Shown: piece by piece, positions 35,337 to 44,965 of the stretch | How positions within the stretch are numbered: position 1 is the first letter of the stretch | How the letters are laid out: each line of letters begins with the position of its first letter | Source of the DNA: Streptomyces bacillaris | GTDB taxonomy: Bacteria; Actinomycetota; Actinomycetes; Streptomycetales; Streptomycetaceae | Direction: 5' to 3' | NCBI RefSeq assembly: GCF_003268675.1 | Contig: NZ_CP029378.1 | Coordinates: 3,286,001 to 3,350,000 of the forward strand | DNA: 64,000 nucleotides | Position numbers and translations under genes: made by a program | The notes under the pieces: model-generated | What the model was told of the DNA's origin: nothing | Databases searched by the model: none | The model's input: the letters and a program-made list of their open reading frames with translations, nothing else

Positions 35337-36373
35337 GCCGTCCCGAAGACCCGGGACACACCGCGTCCCCCGGCCACCACCCGACGCCCGCGACCGGCCC
35401 GGCAGACCGCGATCACCACCCGGCCCCCGCCGCTGCCGACCAGGCAGACCCCGGCCACCACCCGGCCCCCGCCATCCACCGGGCAGACCCCGACCATCCC
35501 CCGGCCCCCGCCTCCCGGGCCGTCGAACTCCGTCATCTGCGGGCCTTCCTCGCCGTCGCCGAGGAGGGCAACGTCACCCGGGCCGCCGCGCACCTCGGCC
35601 TCACCCAGCCCGCCGTCTCCCGCACGCTCGCCGCCCTCGAACGCCACCTGGGCCTCCGGCTCGTCGACCGCTCCACCCACCACCTCGCCCTCACCCCCGA
35701 GGGCGTCGCCTTCCGGGACAAGGCCGCCGCGGCGGTCGCCGCCTTCGACGAGGCGCTGGACACCGGGCGGCTGCGCCACTGGCCCCTGCGGCTCGGGCAC
35801 GCCTGGTCGGCCTTCGGCCCGTACACCACACCGCTCCTGCGCGCCTGGCGGGAGCGTCACCCGGCCACCCCGCTGGAGCTGCTCCGGATCGACGACCGCA
35901 CGGCCGGGCTCACCCGGGGCGAGGTCGACGCGGCGCTGCTGCGCGGACCGGTCCACGCGCCGGGGCTCGTCACCGAGGTGCTGTTCACCGAGGGCCGGGT
36001 GGCGGCGGTGACGGCGGACGGCCCGCTCGCCTCCCGTACGTCGCTGCGCCTGGCCGACCTCGTGGACGGCCCCGTCGTCCTGAACACCGTCTCCGGCATC
36101 ACGACCCCCGAGCTGTGGCCGCCGCACGCCCGGCCCGCCGCCACCCTCACCGTCGCCAACACCGACGACTGGCTGGCCGCCATCGCCGCCGGGCGCGGCA
36201 GCGGGGTCTCGGCCGCCTCCACCGCCGCCATACACCCGCACCCGGGCGTCGCCTACGTGCCGCTCGACGACGCCCCGGGCGTCCCCGTCCTCCTCGCCCG
36301 CCGCGACGGCCCCGGCCACCCCGCCCTGCCGAAACTGGCCGCCCTGGCCCGGGAGATCGTCGCGCGGGGGTGA
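35333..36373 (+). CDS. LysR-family transcriptional regulator
   Basis: A 346-residue regulator with an unusual ~60-residue His/Pro/Asp-rich N-terminal extension holding three imperfect repeats (DHHPAPA, GHHPAPA, DHPPAPA). The LysR winged HTH follows: LRHLRAFLAVAEEGNVTRAA, AHLGLTQPAVSRTLAALERH, LGLRLVDRSTHHLALTPEG. The C-terminal effector domain matches the PBP2 fold. ATG 35333 follows GGGAGCGCACCGC. It probably regulates the divergent EamA exporter across the 138-bp intergenic region. Confidence 0.88.
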   Translation: MSRPEDPGHTASPGHHPTPATGPADRDHHPAPAAADQADPGHHPAPAIHRADPDHPPAPASRAVELRHLRAFLAVAEEGNVTRAAAHLGLTQPAVSRTLAALERHLGLRLVDRSTHHLALTPEGVAFRDKAAAAVAAFDEALDTGRLRHWPLRLGHAWSAFGPYTTPLLRAWRERHPATPLELLRIDDRTAGLTRGEVDAALLRGPVHAPGLVTEVLFTEGRVAAVTADGPLASRTSLRLADLVDGPVVLNTVSGITTPELWPPHARPAATLTVANTDDWLAAIAAGRGSGVSAASTAAIHPHPGVAYVPLDDAPGVPVLLARRDGPGHPALPKLAALAREIVARG

Positions 36374-36463
36374 GCCCGAGGAGACCCCGGGCCCGGAGGC
36401 CGGGCCGTACGACACGCCCACGGCACACCCACCGCCGCCCCGGACCCCCGTCCCGTACGCGTA

Positions 36464-37648
36464 CTACTCCAGGACCTCCGGCAGCGTCAGCCGGATCGGG
36501 CCGCAGCCGATGCGTTCCGCCTCCGCCTCCACGTACGCCGGCAGCAGGGCCCGGACCAGGTTCGGGCCCTTCCCGTCCTCGCTGCCGACCGGCCGCACCC
36601 GCTCGGCCACGAACGCCACGTCACCGGTCTGGCACTGCGCGAGGTACACCCCGCGCGTCACGTCGATCGACCCGAACCCCTCGGGTCCGCCCTTCGCGCG
36701 GCCCAGCCGGGTGCCGCCGTAGCTCGCCTCACCGGAGAAGACGCGGGCCAGCGCGGGGTCGACGACCGTCGTCAGGCGCAGGCCGCCCGGCGGGTAGCGG
36801 CCGCCGGCCTCGCAGGTCCGCGCGGCGCCGCCGTCCGGGCCCACGCGGACCCGCCCCAGCGACGCGCCGTAGGCGGCGGGCGCACTGAGCCCCCGGACCC
36901 CGCAGAAGGCGCCCGGCTCCGCCTCCTGCCAGCCGACGAGGCCGGGCAGCTTGTCCGGGGAGGGCGCGGGATACGCACCGGAGCAGCCCAGCTTCCGCAG
37001 CACGCCGTTGGTCACCGTCACCACCGCCTCGGCGAGGGCGGCGCGGTCCTTGCGGTCGCGTTCCGGGGCGATCCCGCTGTCGGCCAGGTCGCCCATGGCG
37101 AGGTCCACCACGGCCGGGGCGGACAGGATGTCCGGCCGCCCGGTGCAGCTCTCCGGCAGGGCCAGCCAGGCCCGGACGGGCGAGACCATGCCGGGCAGCC
37201 CCTGGCCCAGCGGGACCATGTCCGCCCCCAGGAACTGGGCGGGCCACATGTCCTGGCCGTCGTATCCGGCCGGGCGGCGGACCTGCACGGTCAGTTGTCC
37301 CGCCGCCCGCTCCTTCTCCTCGTCCTTGTAGCTGGTGATGCGGCACTGCCCGTAGAAGGCGGCCCTGCTGTTCGGGTCGGTCTGCAGCCGCTGGGCCTCC
37401 GCCACGGTCTCGCGGTCCCCGAACACCCGCTCCACCAGCGCGTCGTCGAACGTGTCCCAGCAGGGGCCGGGCGAGAGCAGCGGCAACGTGTCCGTGCGCC
37501 ACGCGACCGTACCGGCACCGAGCAGTACGCCGACGAGCCCGGCCACCGTGACGGCCCGGGCGACCCGGCTCCGTACCAGCCGCTTCAGCAACGGGGGCCG
37601 GGAGGCCGCAGCCCCTGCCGCCCCGGCCGGAGTGGTGTCGTCCGTCAT
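36464..37648 (-). CDS. Membrane-anchored hypothetical protein (paralogue B)
   Basis: A 394-residue protein with a cytoplasmic N-terminus, one membrane helix (RAVTVAGLVGVLLGAGTVAW) and a ~330-residue external domain with paired Cys, including PCWDTFDDALVERVFGDRET and LGCSGAYPA. ATG 37648 follows GGGGGAGGCGC and overlaps the stop of the upstream paralogue (ATGA). Similar layout and CW motif show that the two are a tandem pair. Function unknown. Confidence 0.75.
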   Translation of the reverse strand: MTDDTTPAGAAGAAASRPPLLKRLVRSRVARAVTVAGLVGVLLGAGTVAWRTDTLPLLSPGPCWDTFDDALVERVFGDRETVAEAQRLQTDPNSRAAFYGQCRITSYKDEEKERAAGQLTVQVRRPAGYDGQDMWPAQFLGADMVPLGQGLPGMVSPVRAWLALPESCTGRPDILSAPAVVDLAMGDLADSGIAPERDRKDRAALAEAVVTVTNGVLRKLGCSGAYPAPSPDKLPGLVGWQEAEPGAFCGVRGLSAPAAYGASLGRVRVGPDGGAARTCEAGGRYPPGGLRLTTVVDPALARVFSGEASYGGTRLGRAKGGPEGFGSIDVTRGVYLAQCQTGDVAFVAERVRPVGSEDGKGPNLVRALLPAYVEAEAERIGCGPIRLTLPEVLE

Positions 37649-38760
37649 CGCGCCTCCCCCTCGGTCCCCTCGGTCCCTTCGGCCGTCTTCGCCGTCTCGC
37701 ATCCGATCCGCTTGCCCACCGCGTCGGTGAACCGCGCGAACACCCGCCGGTCCTTCTCCCCGCCGCCGTCACCGAGTCCCGGCGCGACGCGGGCGTAGAA
37801 CACCGTGTCCCGGCCGTCGCAGGCGGTGCGTACGAGACCGTGGGCAGCGCCCTCGGGGAGTCCGGCGAAGACCGCCGCCGTACGGGGAGAACCGGCCATC
37901 ACGAACTGGGCCGCCGGTTCGTCGGGGCTGCCGAGCTTCCTGCGGACCAGCGAACAGGTCTGGATCCGGTCCCCGACCACCCCCACCCGCTGCTCGTACC
38001 GCTCGTCCTCGTCCAGGGGGAACGTCACTCCGGGGATCCGGCAGACGGGGTCGCCCGGCCGCTCGCCGCCCTCCGTCAGCCGCACCATCGGCGCGGACGT
38101 GCGCAGCGGCTTCTCCGGCGCGCAGCCCGCCTTCCGCATCCCCACGTCCGCCGCGTCCAGCAACATCGTGGAGATGTCGGGCAGAGAGGCGAGGGTCAGC
38201 GGCATCGCGCTCCTGCCCCGGGGGCCGTCGCCCCAGCTCTCGCCCCACAGCGTGACCGCCGACGGCCGGCCGGCCGCATCGCAGGCCTCAGGGAGGATGA
38301 GCATCGCCCGGTCGTCCGCGACCAGTCCGTCGAGCCCGTCCGGCAGGGCCGAGGCCGAGCCGTCGAAGTAGCGGTCGATCCAGTCGCGGCGCTCGTCCGG
38401 GGCCTCGGGGACCGGGCCGTAGCTGAGGGTCAGCCGGTCCTGGAAGCCGGTCGGCGAGGTGGTGGAGGAGGAGCCGGAACCGGAACCGGAGGACGTCACC
38501 GTGAGCGTGCAGGTCGCCGTCTCTCCGCCGGAGCCGGGCGTGCCCGATTCGGTGGCCCTCCGCTCGGAGCCGGGGTCGCGGAGCACGTAGTCACCGAGGA
38601 AACGCGGTCCGCTGTCCTGCTCCCAGGCGCCCCAGCAGTAGCGGTCCTTGAACGGCCAACTGTCCGTCGCCCAGAGCCCGATACCGGATATGAGCACCGC
38701 TCCGGACAGGGCCGCGGCGAGGACCGCCCACCTCCTCCGCCGCTTTCCACCGTCCTCCAT
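37645..38760 (-). CDS. Membrane-anchored hypothetical protein (paralogue A)
   Basis: A 371-residue protein: basic N-terminus (KRRRRW), one membrane helix (AVLAAALSGAVLISGIGLWA) and an external domain starting RYCWGAWEQDSGPRFLGDYV, later with several Cys (TATCTLTV, EACDAAG, CAPEKPL, DPVCRIPG). ATG 38760 follows GGGGGAAC. It is coupled to paralogue B by ATGA and shares its architecture, so both probably act together at the cell surface. No family recognised. Confidence 0.75.
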   Translation of the reverse strand: MEDGGKRRRRWAVLAAALSGAVLISGIGLWATDSWPFKDRYCWGAWEQDSGPRFLGDYVLRDPGSERRATESGTPGSGGETATCTLTVTSSGSGSGSSSTTSPTGFQDRLTLSYGPVPEAPDERRDWIDRYFDGSASALPDGLDGLVADDRAMLILPEACDAAGRPSAVTLWGESWGDGPRGRSAMPLTLASLPDISTMLLDAADVGMRKAGCAPEKPLRTSAPMVRLTEGGERPGDPVCRIPGVTFPLDEDERYEQRVGVVGDRIQTCSLVRRKLGSPDEPAAQFVMAGSPRTAAVFAGLPEGAAHGLVRTACDGRDTVFYARVAPGLGDGGGEKDRRVFARFTDAVGKRIGCETAKTAEGTEGTEGEAR

Positions 38761-38807
38761 GACGTTCCCCCTTGCGAACCACGACGACCACGGCAAACCC
38801 GTCGATG

Positions 38808-39359
38808 CTAGCGCCCGGCCCCTTCCCCCCTGACGTGGGCGGCGATGGTCCGGGCGCACTCCAGGGATTCGGTACGGGTGGTGTCGACCTCCAGGTCGTA
38901 GACCACGCCCCGGTGGACGCTCTCCGCCTGTGCCGCCGCCATACCGACGGTCCGGTCGCCCCGGGCGATCTCCCGCCCCGCCGCGACCTCGCCCGCGCAC
39001 CGTACGCCGACCCACAACACCCCGAGCCCGCCGAGCCGTTCGCTCCACCGCCGCTGGCCCGCCGCCCCGCTGAGGAACACCTCGTCGACGATGATCCGGG
39101 CGCCCGCGCGGGCCATCGCGGCGACCCCCTCGGTCCAGGCGTCCTCCAGCTCCCGGAACTCCGACCCGATGCTCACCGAGCCGTCCGGGCCGAACACGAT
39201 CCCCGTCTCCGCGGCTTGGAGGGCGGCGGGCATCGCCTCGACCATCGTGTCGGTGCCGAGCGCGAGCCACGGGTCCGGCAGGAGGGCCTGGAGGCACCGG
39301 GCGATCCCGGACTTGCCGGAGCTGGAACCACCGTTGAGCACGATCACTTGAGTCTTCAC
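38808..39359 (-). CDS. Chloramphenicol-3-O-phosphotransferase-like kinase
   Basis: A 183-residue P-loop protein. Walker A is [16 protein letters not shown], the likely catalytic Asp is in [11 protein letters not shown], and [10 protein letters not shown] is the Walker-B-like strand. These fit the CPT family of Streptomyces, whose founder phosphorylates chloramphenicol; nothing here shows that the drug is the substrate. GTG 39359 is preferred over GTG 39368 because TACGGT lies 7 nt upstream of it, giving a leaderless start. Confidence 0.78.
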   Translation of the reverse strand: MKTQVIVLNGGSSSGKSGIARCLQALLPDPWLALGTDTMVEAMPAALQAAETGIVFGPDGSVSIGSEFRELEDAWTEGVAAMARAGARIIVDEVFLSGAAGQRRWSERLGGLGVLWVGVRCAGEVAAGREIARGDRTVGMAAAQAESVHRGVVYDLEVDTTRTESLECARTIAAHVRGEGAGR

Positions 39360-39386
39360 GCGTGTCACCGTACAAGCGCCCCACGC

Positions 39387-42326
39387 TCACCGCCGTGATG
39401 ACCGTTCGCCGTCACCGCCCTCCAGCCCCTCCGCGATCACCTCCGCCAGGTGGCGGGCCCGGCGCCCCGCCGGTGGGCCCAGCTGGTCCAGTTGCGTACG
39501 GCAGGAGAAGCCGTCCGCCAGCAGTTCCGTGCCCGGCTCCGATTCCCTTACGGCGGGAAGAAGTTGCTCCTCCGCACACGCAACGGACACCTCCCAGTGG
39601 CCCTTCTCGAAGCCGAAGTTCCCGGCCAGACCGCAGCACCCGCCGCTGAGTTCGCCGGTCAGCCCCAGCCGCTCCCGCAGCCGCCGCTCCGCCGCGTCCC
39701 CGAGGACCGCGTGCTGGTGGCAGTGGGTCTGGCCGACGACCGGGCGGTCCAGGCGGGGCGGGGTCCAGTCGGGGGCGTACTCCTCCAGGTACTGGGCCAA
39801 GGTACGGACGCGCGCGGCCAGTTCGGCGGCTCTCGGGTCGTCGGGGAGGAGTTCGGGCAGGTCGGTACGGAGGGTGGCGGCGCAGCTCGGTTCGAGGACG
39901 ACCACCGGGTGGCCGGGGAGCGGGGCGAACCGGTCCAGGGTGCGGCGCATCACCCGGCGGGCCGCGTCCAGCTGGCCGGTCGACACGTACGTGAGGCCGC
40001 AGCAGCCCCCGGCCGGTGGCGGCAGGACCGTGCGGCCCGTCGCCTCCTCCAGCACCCGGACCGCCGCCCGGCCCACCTGCGGGGACAGATACTCGGTGAA
40101 GGTGTCCGCCCAGAGGTGGACCACCCGATCGGAGGAGAGGACGCGGGTTCCCCGGTCCCTTCGCGTGCGCAGCCAGCGGCTGTACGTCTCCGTCGCCAGG
40201 ACCGGGATCGTCCGCTCGGGCGCGATCCCCGCCAGCCGTTTCGCGAGGGCGGCCAACGGCCCTACGCGCGCTAGGGCGTTGAGCGGGCGGGCGAACGGGG
40301 CGGCCAGGCGCAGCCACCGCGGCAGGCGGCCCAGGGCGTAGTGGGCGGCGGGGCGGATCCGGCCCTTGTAGTGGTGGTGCAGGAACTCCGCCTTGTACGT
40401 GGCCATGTCGACGCCGACCGGGCAGTCGCTGCGGCACCCCTTGCAGGAGAGGCAGAGGTCGAGCGCGTCCCGTACCTCCGTGCTCCGCCAGCCGTCCGTG
40501 ATCACCTCGCCCGCGAGCATCTCGTGCAGCAGCCGGGCCCTCCCCCGGGTGGAGTGCTCCTCCTCGCCGGTCACCCGGAAGGACGGGCACATCACGCCCG
40601 TGCCCCCGCTCGGCGCCTCCGCCGTACGGCACTTGGCGACGCCGACGCACCGCCGTACCGCGCCCGCGAAGTCGCCGCCGTCCTGCGGATAGCCGAAGAC
40701 CACGTCGACCGGGCGCTTCGGGAGCACCTCGAAGCGGAGGTTCGTGTCCAGCGGGGCCGGGCGGGTGAGGATGCCGGGGTTCAGACCGCCGTCGGGGTCC
40801 CACAGGTCCTTGAACGCGCTGAAGAGGGCGACGAGTTCATCCCCGTACATCCGGGGCAGCAGCTCCGCCCGGGCCTGGCCGTCGCCGTGCTCGCCGCTGA
40901 GGGAGCCGCCGTGCGCGACGACGAGATCGGCCAACTCCTCGGAGAAGGTGCGGAATCGGGCGATCCCGGGCGGGGTCAGCAGGTCGAAGTCGATGCGTAC
41001 GTGGATGCAGCCCTCACCGAAGTGGCCGTACGGCGTGCCGCGCAGGCCGTGCCCGGCGAGCAGGGCCCGGAAGTCGCGGAGGTAGGGGCCGAGCCGGTCG
41101 GGCGGGACCGCGCAGTCCTCCCAGCCGGGCCAGGCCTCACTGCCGTCGGCCATCCGGGTCGCGGTCCCGGCGGCGTCCTCGCGGATGCGCCACAGGGCCC
41201 GCTGCCCGGCCGGGTCGGTGACGACGGCCCCGTCCACCGCGTCGGCCGCCCGCAGAATGCGCTCGGCGTGCGCCCGCGCCTCGGCCGGGGTGGCGCCGCC
41301 CGTCTCGACGAAGAGCCAGGCGGTCCCGCGCGGCAGCCCGGCCGGTTCGCGTACGAGGTCGGCGGCCATGCCCTCGACGGTGAGCGGGCCGTACGGGAGA
41401 AGGCCCGGGGCGGCTTCGGCGGCGGCCGCCTCGTCGGCGTACCCGAGGACGGCCAGGGCGCGGGCGCGCGGGGTCTCCACCAGGCGCACGGTCGCCTCGG
41501 TGACCACGGCGAGGGTGCCCTCGCTGCCGCAGAACGCCCGGACCGGGTCGGGGCCGCCGGGGTGCTCGGGGAGCAGGGCGTCGAGCGCGTAGCCGGAGAT
41601 GCGGCGCGGAAGGTCGGGGTAGCCGGTGCGGAGGAGGGCGAGGTGGGCGCCGATCAGTTCGCGTACGCCGTGGGGGCCGTGGGCCGACGCATCGCCTACG
41701 CGGCCGGGGCCGTGGGCCGATGTGCCGCGCACGCCGTCGGGCCCCATGCCCCGGGCCTGTTCCAGCCGCAGCACCTCGCCCCCGTACCGGACCACCTCCA
41801 GCGCCCGCACGTTGTCCGCCGTGGTGCCCCAGGCCACCGAGTGCGCGCCGCAGGAGTTGTTGCCGATCATGCCGCCGAGGGTGCAGCGGCTGTGGGTGGA
41901 CGGGTCGGGGCCGAAGGTCAGGCCGTGCGGGGCGGCGGCGGCCCGGAGGTCGTCCAGGACCACGCCGGGCTGGACGGTGGCGGTGCGGGCGGCCGGGTCC
42001 ACGTCGAGGATCGCGTTCAGGTGGCGGGTTAGGTCGAGCACCAGACCGGTGCCGGTGGCCTGGCCCGCGATGGAGGTGGCGCCGCCGCGCGGGACGACGG
42101 GGACCCCGTACTCCCGGCAGACCGTCAGCGCCGCCGCGAGGTCGTCGGCGTCGCGCGGGGCGAGGACGCCGAGGGGGACGCGGCGGTAGTTGGAGGCGTC
42201 CATCGTCGTCAGGGCCCGGGCGGCCGGGCCGAAGTCGGTCCCGCCGCGCACGGCGGCGCGGAGCGCGGCGACGAAGCCGGCCGGCGGTGCCGGCGGTCCG
42301 GTATGCGGGCGATGGAGTTCGGCCAT
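39387..42326 (-). CDS. Fused FAD-linked oxidase / Fe-S oxidoreductase (D-lactate or glycolate dehydrogenase-like)
   Basis: A 979-residue fusion. The N-terminal half is a vanillyl-alcohol-oxidase-type FAD domain (VPVVPRGGATSIAGQATGTG, SRCTLGGMIGNNSCGAHSVA) with the oxidase C-terminal domain (GCIHVRIDF, GGSLSGEHGDGQAR). The second half has ferredoxin-like Cys sets (CVGVAKC, then CLSCKGCRSDCPVG) and two CCG domains (AGGCCGLTYVSTG and SGGCCGLAGNFGFE). It likely oxidises a 2-hydroxy acid and passes electrons to the membrane. In many bacteria these parts are separate proteins (GlcD/GlcF, LldEFG). ATG 42326 is preferred over the longer frame. Confidence 0.88.
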   Translation of the reverse strand: MAELHRPHTGPPAPPAGFVAALRAAVRGGTDFGPAARALTTMDASNYRRVPLGVLAPRDADDLAAALTVCREYGVPVVPRGGATSIAGQATGTGLVLDLTRHLNAILDVDPAARTATVQPGVVLDDLRAAAAPHGLTFGPDPSTHSRCTLGGMIGNNSCGAHSVAWGTTADNVRALEVVRYGGEVLRLEQARGMGPDGVRGTSAHGPGRVGDASAHGPHGVRELIGAHLALLRTGYPDLPRRISGYALDALLPEHPGGPDPVRAFCGSEGTLAVVTEATVRLVETPRARALAVLGYADEAAAAEAAPGLLPYGPLTVEGMAADLVREPAGLPRGTAWLFVETGGATPAEARAHAERILRAADAVDGAVVTDPAGQRALWRIREDAAGTATRMADGSEAWPGWEDCAVPPDRLGPYLRDFRALLAGHGLRGTPYGHFGEGCIHVRIDFDLLTPPGIARFRTFSEELADLVVAHGGSLSGEHGDGQARAELLPRMYGDELVALFSAFKDLWDPDGGLNPGILTRPAPLDTNLRFEVLPKRPVDVVFGYPQDGGDFAGAVRRCVGVAKCRTAEAPSGGTGVMCPSFRVTGEEEHSTRGRARLLHEMLAGEVITDGWRSTEVRDALDLCLSCKGCRSDCPVGVDMATYKAEFLHHHYKGRIRPAAHYALGRLPRWLRLAAPFARPLNALARVGPLAALAKRLAGIAPERTIPVLATETYSRWLRTRRDRGTRVLSSDRVVHLWADTFTEYLSPQVGRAAVRVLEEATGRTVLPPPAGGCCGLTYVSTGQLDAARRVMRRTLDRFAPLPGHPVVVLEPSCAATLRTDLPELLPDDPRAAELAARVRTLAQYLEEYAPDWTPPRLDRPVVGQTHCHQHAVLGDAAERRLRERLGLTGELSGGCCGLAGNFGFEKGHWEVSVACAEEQLLPAVRESEPGTELLADGFSCRTQLDQLGPPAGRRARHLAEVIAEGLEGGDGERSSRR

Positions 42327-42498
42327 GGCCTCAGCATGCCGTCGGTACAGATGAACTCTTGGGATGTGGACTGACAAAATCGCTCAAGCTTCACAAAAAA
42401 GCCCACAAGATCTTCCCAAACAGACCGTCAAGTCTCCTATAGTGACCAAGACTTGAGCAGGAATTATCAGCTCCAGTTGTGCATGATCGTCCACTCCC

Positions 42499-44178
42499 GT
42501 GGTGAACTGTCCGGATTTCACCGGTGCGGTTTCGCCTCGTCCCTCGTCCCGCACCGTCCGCCACCGAGGACTCCGATTGCGCCCCTCATTCAGGCCCACC
42601 GCACTCGCCCTGCTGATCTCGGCAGCCGTCACCGGCGCGCTGACCCTGTGGGCCGTGGCCGCGGCCCCCGATGCGGTACGGACCCCGCTGGCCTGGGGCG
42701 CGGCCGGGGCCGCCGTCCTGCTGAGCATCTGCGTGGCCGTCACCGTCCACACCCTGGGGACCGTCCGCGCCCTGCGCGCCCAGCGGGCCGCCGACAACCA
42801 GCGGTTCAACGCCGAGACCTCGCGGCTGGTCTCCGCCTCCGCGGCCGAGGCCCAGCGTTTCACCGCGGAGACGGCCCGGATCAAGGCCGCCGCCTCCGCC
42901 GAGACCGCCCGGGTGACCGCCGAGGCCCGCGCCGAGAACGAGCGGATCGCCGCCGAGGCCGCCGCCGAGAAGGCCCGGCTCACCGTCACCGTGGACCGGC
43001 TCACCGCCCGCGCCACCCGCGCCGAGACCGAGCGCTCCGCCGCCGTCGCGGCCTGCGCCAACGCGGCCGGGCGGATGCAGGCCCTGGCCACCAGCATGCT
43101 GGCCGACCTGCGGGAGATGGAGCACCGGCACACCGACGAGTCCGTCCTGGGGGACCTGCTCCACCTGGACCACCGCACCGCCCAGGCGGGCCGGCTCGCC
43201 GACTCCATCGCCGTACTGACCGGGGCGCGCTCCGGTCGGCGGTGGGCCAAGCCGATCGTCATGGAGTCGATCCTGCGCGGCGCGATGGGCCGCATCGGCT
43301 CCTACCAGCGCGTCCGCCTCCACTCCACCAGCGACGTCGCCATCGCCGGACACGCGGCCGAGGGCGTCATGCACGCGCTGGCCGAACTCCTCGACAACGC
43401 GGCCAACTTCTCGCCGCCCACCGCCGAGGTGCATGTGTACGTGGAGGAGGTCCCGGCGGGCATCGTCATCACCGTCGAGGACAGCGGGCTCGTGATGAGC
43501 GAGGTGCAGCTGCGCCGCGCCGAGCAGGCCGTCTCCGCCGACCACCAGAACCTCACCAATCTCTCCGGCACCCGGCTCGGACTGGCCGTCGTCGGCCGAC
43601 TGGCCCGTAAGCACGGCCTGACCGTCTCCTTCCGGCCCTCCGCGCGGGGCGGCACCGGCGCGCTGATGATGCTGCCCCAGGACCTGATCTCCCGGACCGC
43701 CGCACCGGCCCTCCCGGACCGGGCACCGGCCGCGCCCCCCGCCGCCGCGCTCCCGGCCGCCACGCCTTCGGCCGCACCCGTGACCACTCCCACGACCGCG
43801 CCCGCCGAGCCCGAGCCGTCCCACGCGTCGGCCGAGGGGGCGGGCCTCTCCGGGACCGTGCCCGCGGCCCGGTCCACCACCGAGAACCAGGCCTCCGACG
43901 GCTCCACGCCCCTGACCCCGGCGGCGGAGCCGCAGCGCACGGAATCGGAGTCCGAATCCACCGGCAGCGTCCCCGCGTTCGGCGAGAGCGGCCTGCCCAA
44001 GCGCCGCCGGGGCCGCACGCTGGCCGCCGCCGAAGCCCGTAACGGCAACGCCGCCCACGGCGGAGCCGACACCCCCCAGGCCCGTACCACCGACGCGAAG
44101 GTCCAGGCTGCGCGCTTCAGCACCTTCAGCCGGGCGGTACGTGCCAACTCCCAGCACCCGGAAGGCAACACCCGATGA
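42499..44178 (+). CDS. cvnA: Conservon sensor-kinase-like protein CvnA
   Basis: The first gene of a cvn conservon, encoding a ~559-residue membrane protein with a kinase-like ATPase fold. Two N-terminal helices (ALALLISAAVTGALTLWAVA and GAAGAAVLLSICVAVTVHTL) are followed by a long Ala/Glu-rich coiled coil (residues ~90-190), then the HATPase region (ELLDNAANFSPP, VEDSGLVMSE, GTRLGLAVVGRLARKHG) and a long Pro/Ala/Thr tail. Conservons form a membrane-associated signalling complex resembling eukaryotic GPCR modules. TATAGT at 42438-42443 may be its -10. The start is GTG 42499 or 42502. Confidence 0.88.
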   Translation: MVNCPDFTGAVSPRPSSRTVRHRGLRLRPSFRPTALALLISAAVTGALTLWAVAAAPDAVRTPLAWGAAGAAVLLSICVAVTVHTLGTVRALRAQRAADNQRFNAETSRLVSASAAEAQRFTAETARIKAAASAETARVTAEARAENERIAAEAAAEKARLTVTVDRLTARATRAETERSAAVAACANAAGRMQALATSMLADLREMEHRHTDESVLGDLLHLDHRTAQAGRLADSIAVLTGARSGRRWAKPIVMESILRGAMGRIGSYQRVRLHSTSDVAIAGHAAEGVMHALAELLDNAANFSPPTAEVHVYVEEVPAGIVITVEDSGLVMSEVQLRRAEQAVSADHQNLTNLSGTRLGLAVVGRLARKHGLTVSFRPSARGGTGALMMLPQDLISRTAAPALPDRAPAAPPAAALPAATPSAAPVTTPTTAPAEPEPSHASAEGAGLSGTVPAARSTTENQASDGSTPLTPAAEPQRTESESESTGSVPAFGESGLPKRRRGRTLAAAEARNGNAAHGGADTPQARTTDAKVQAARFSTFSRAVRANSQHPEGNTR

Positions 44179-44597
44179 CCGCGACCACCGACGAGAAGCT
44201 CAACTGGCTGCTGGAGGGGCTGCTCGACCGCACCCCCGGCACCCGCCACGCCCTCGTCCTGTCCCGCGACGGCCTCAAGCTGTGCCGCACCCCCGAACTC
44301 TCGGTCGACCAGGCCGACCAGCTCGCCGCGATCTCCGCCGGGATCCAGAGCCTCTCGCACGGCGCGTCCATCGAGTTCGGTGACGGCACCGGCGGCGTAC
44401 GCTCCGCGATGGCCGAGTTCTACGGCGGGGTGCTGTTCATCGTCGAGGCGGGCGCGGGCGCCCACCTCGCGGTCGTCGCCGACGAGGACTCCGACGTGGG
44501 CCTGGTCGGCCACAACATGAGCGAGCTGGTCGAACAGCTCGGTGAGCACCTCGTCGCCCCGCCGCGCACCCCCGTGGCAGAGAGTTCGGCCGTATGA
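44175..44597 (+). CDS. cvnB: Roadblock/LC7 protein CvnB
   Basis: A 140-residue roadblock/LC7 protein, start ATG 44175 overlapping the cvnA stop (ATGA). Typical features: LNWLLEGLLDRTPGTRHALV, LSRDGLKLCRT, AAISAGIQSLSHGASIEF and VGLVGHNMSELVEQLGEHL. In conservons it binds CvnA and CvnD, probably controlling the GTPase. Confidence 0.93.
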   Translation: MTATTDEKLNWLLEGLLDRTPGTRHALVLSRDGLKLCRTPELSVDQADQLAAISAGIQSLSHGASIEFGDGTGGVRSAMAEFYGGVLFIVEAGAGAHLAVVADEDSDVGLVGHNMSELVEQLGEHLVAPPRTPVAESSAV

Positions 44598-44965
44598 CGA
44601 CGGCGCCCCGCCCGCGCCCGGACCGCGACGACGATCCGGACCGGCTGTACACCCTCACCGGGGGACGCAGCCGCTCCGACTCGGCCGCCTTCGACCTGGT
44701 GACCCTCGTCGTCGCGGAGTGCGACCCGGCCCCCGGTATGCAGTCGGAGCATGTGGCGATCCTGCGGATGTGCCAGAGCCCGACCGCCGTCGTCGAGATC
44801 TCCGCGACCCTGAACCTGCCGGTCAGCATCGTCCGCATCATGCTGTGCGACCTGCTGGACACCGGCCGGGTCAGCGCCCGCCACCCCCGTACCGCCCGTG
44901 TCGCGGACCGGCTCCCCGACCCCGACATCCTGGAACAGGTGCTCGTTGGACTCCGCAACCTCTGA
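44594..44965 (+). CDS. cvnC: DUF742 protein CvnC
   Basis: A 123-residue DUF742 winged-helix-like protein. It has the RLYTLTGGRS start, VAECDPAPGMQSEHVAILRM, CQSPTAVVEISATLNLPVSI and VRIMLCDLLDTGRV. ATG 44594 overlaps the cvnB stop. Third member of the conservon. Confidence 0.93.
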   Translation: MTTAPRPRPDRDDDPDRLYTLTGGRSRSDSAAFDLVTLVVAECDPAPGMQSEHVAILRMCQSPTAVVEISATLNLPVSIVRIMLCDLLDTGRVSARHPRTARVADRLPDPDILEQVLVGLRNL

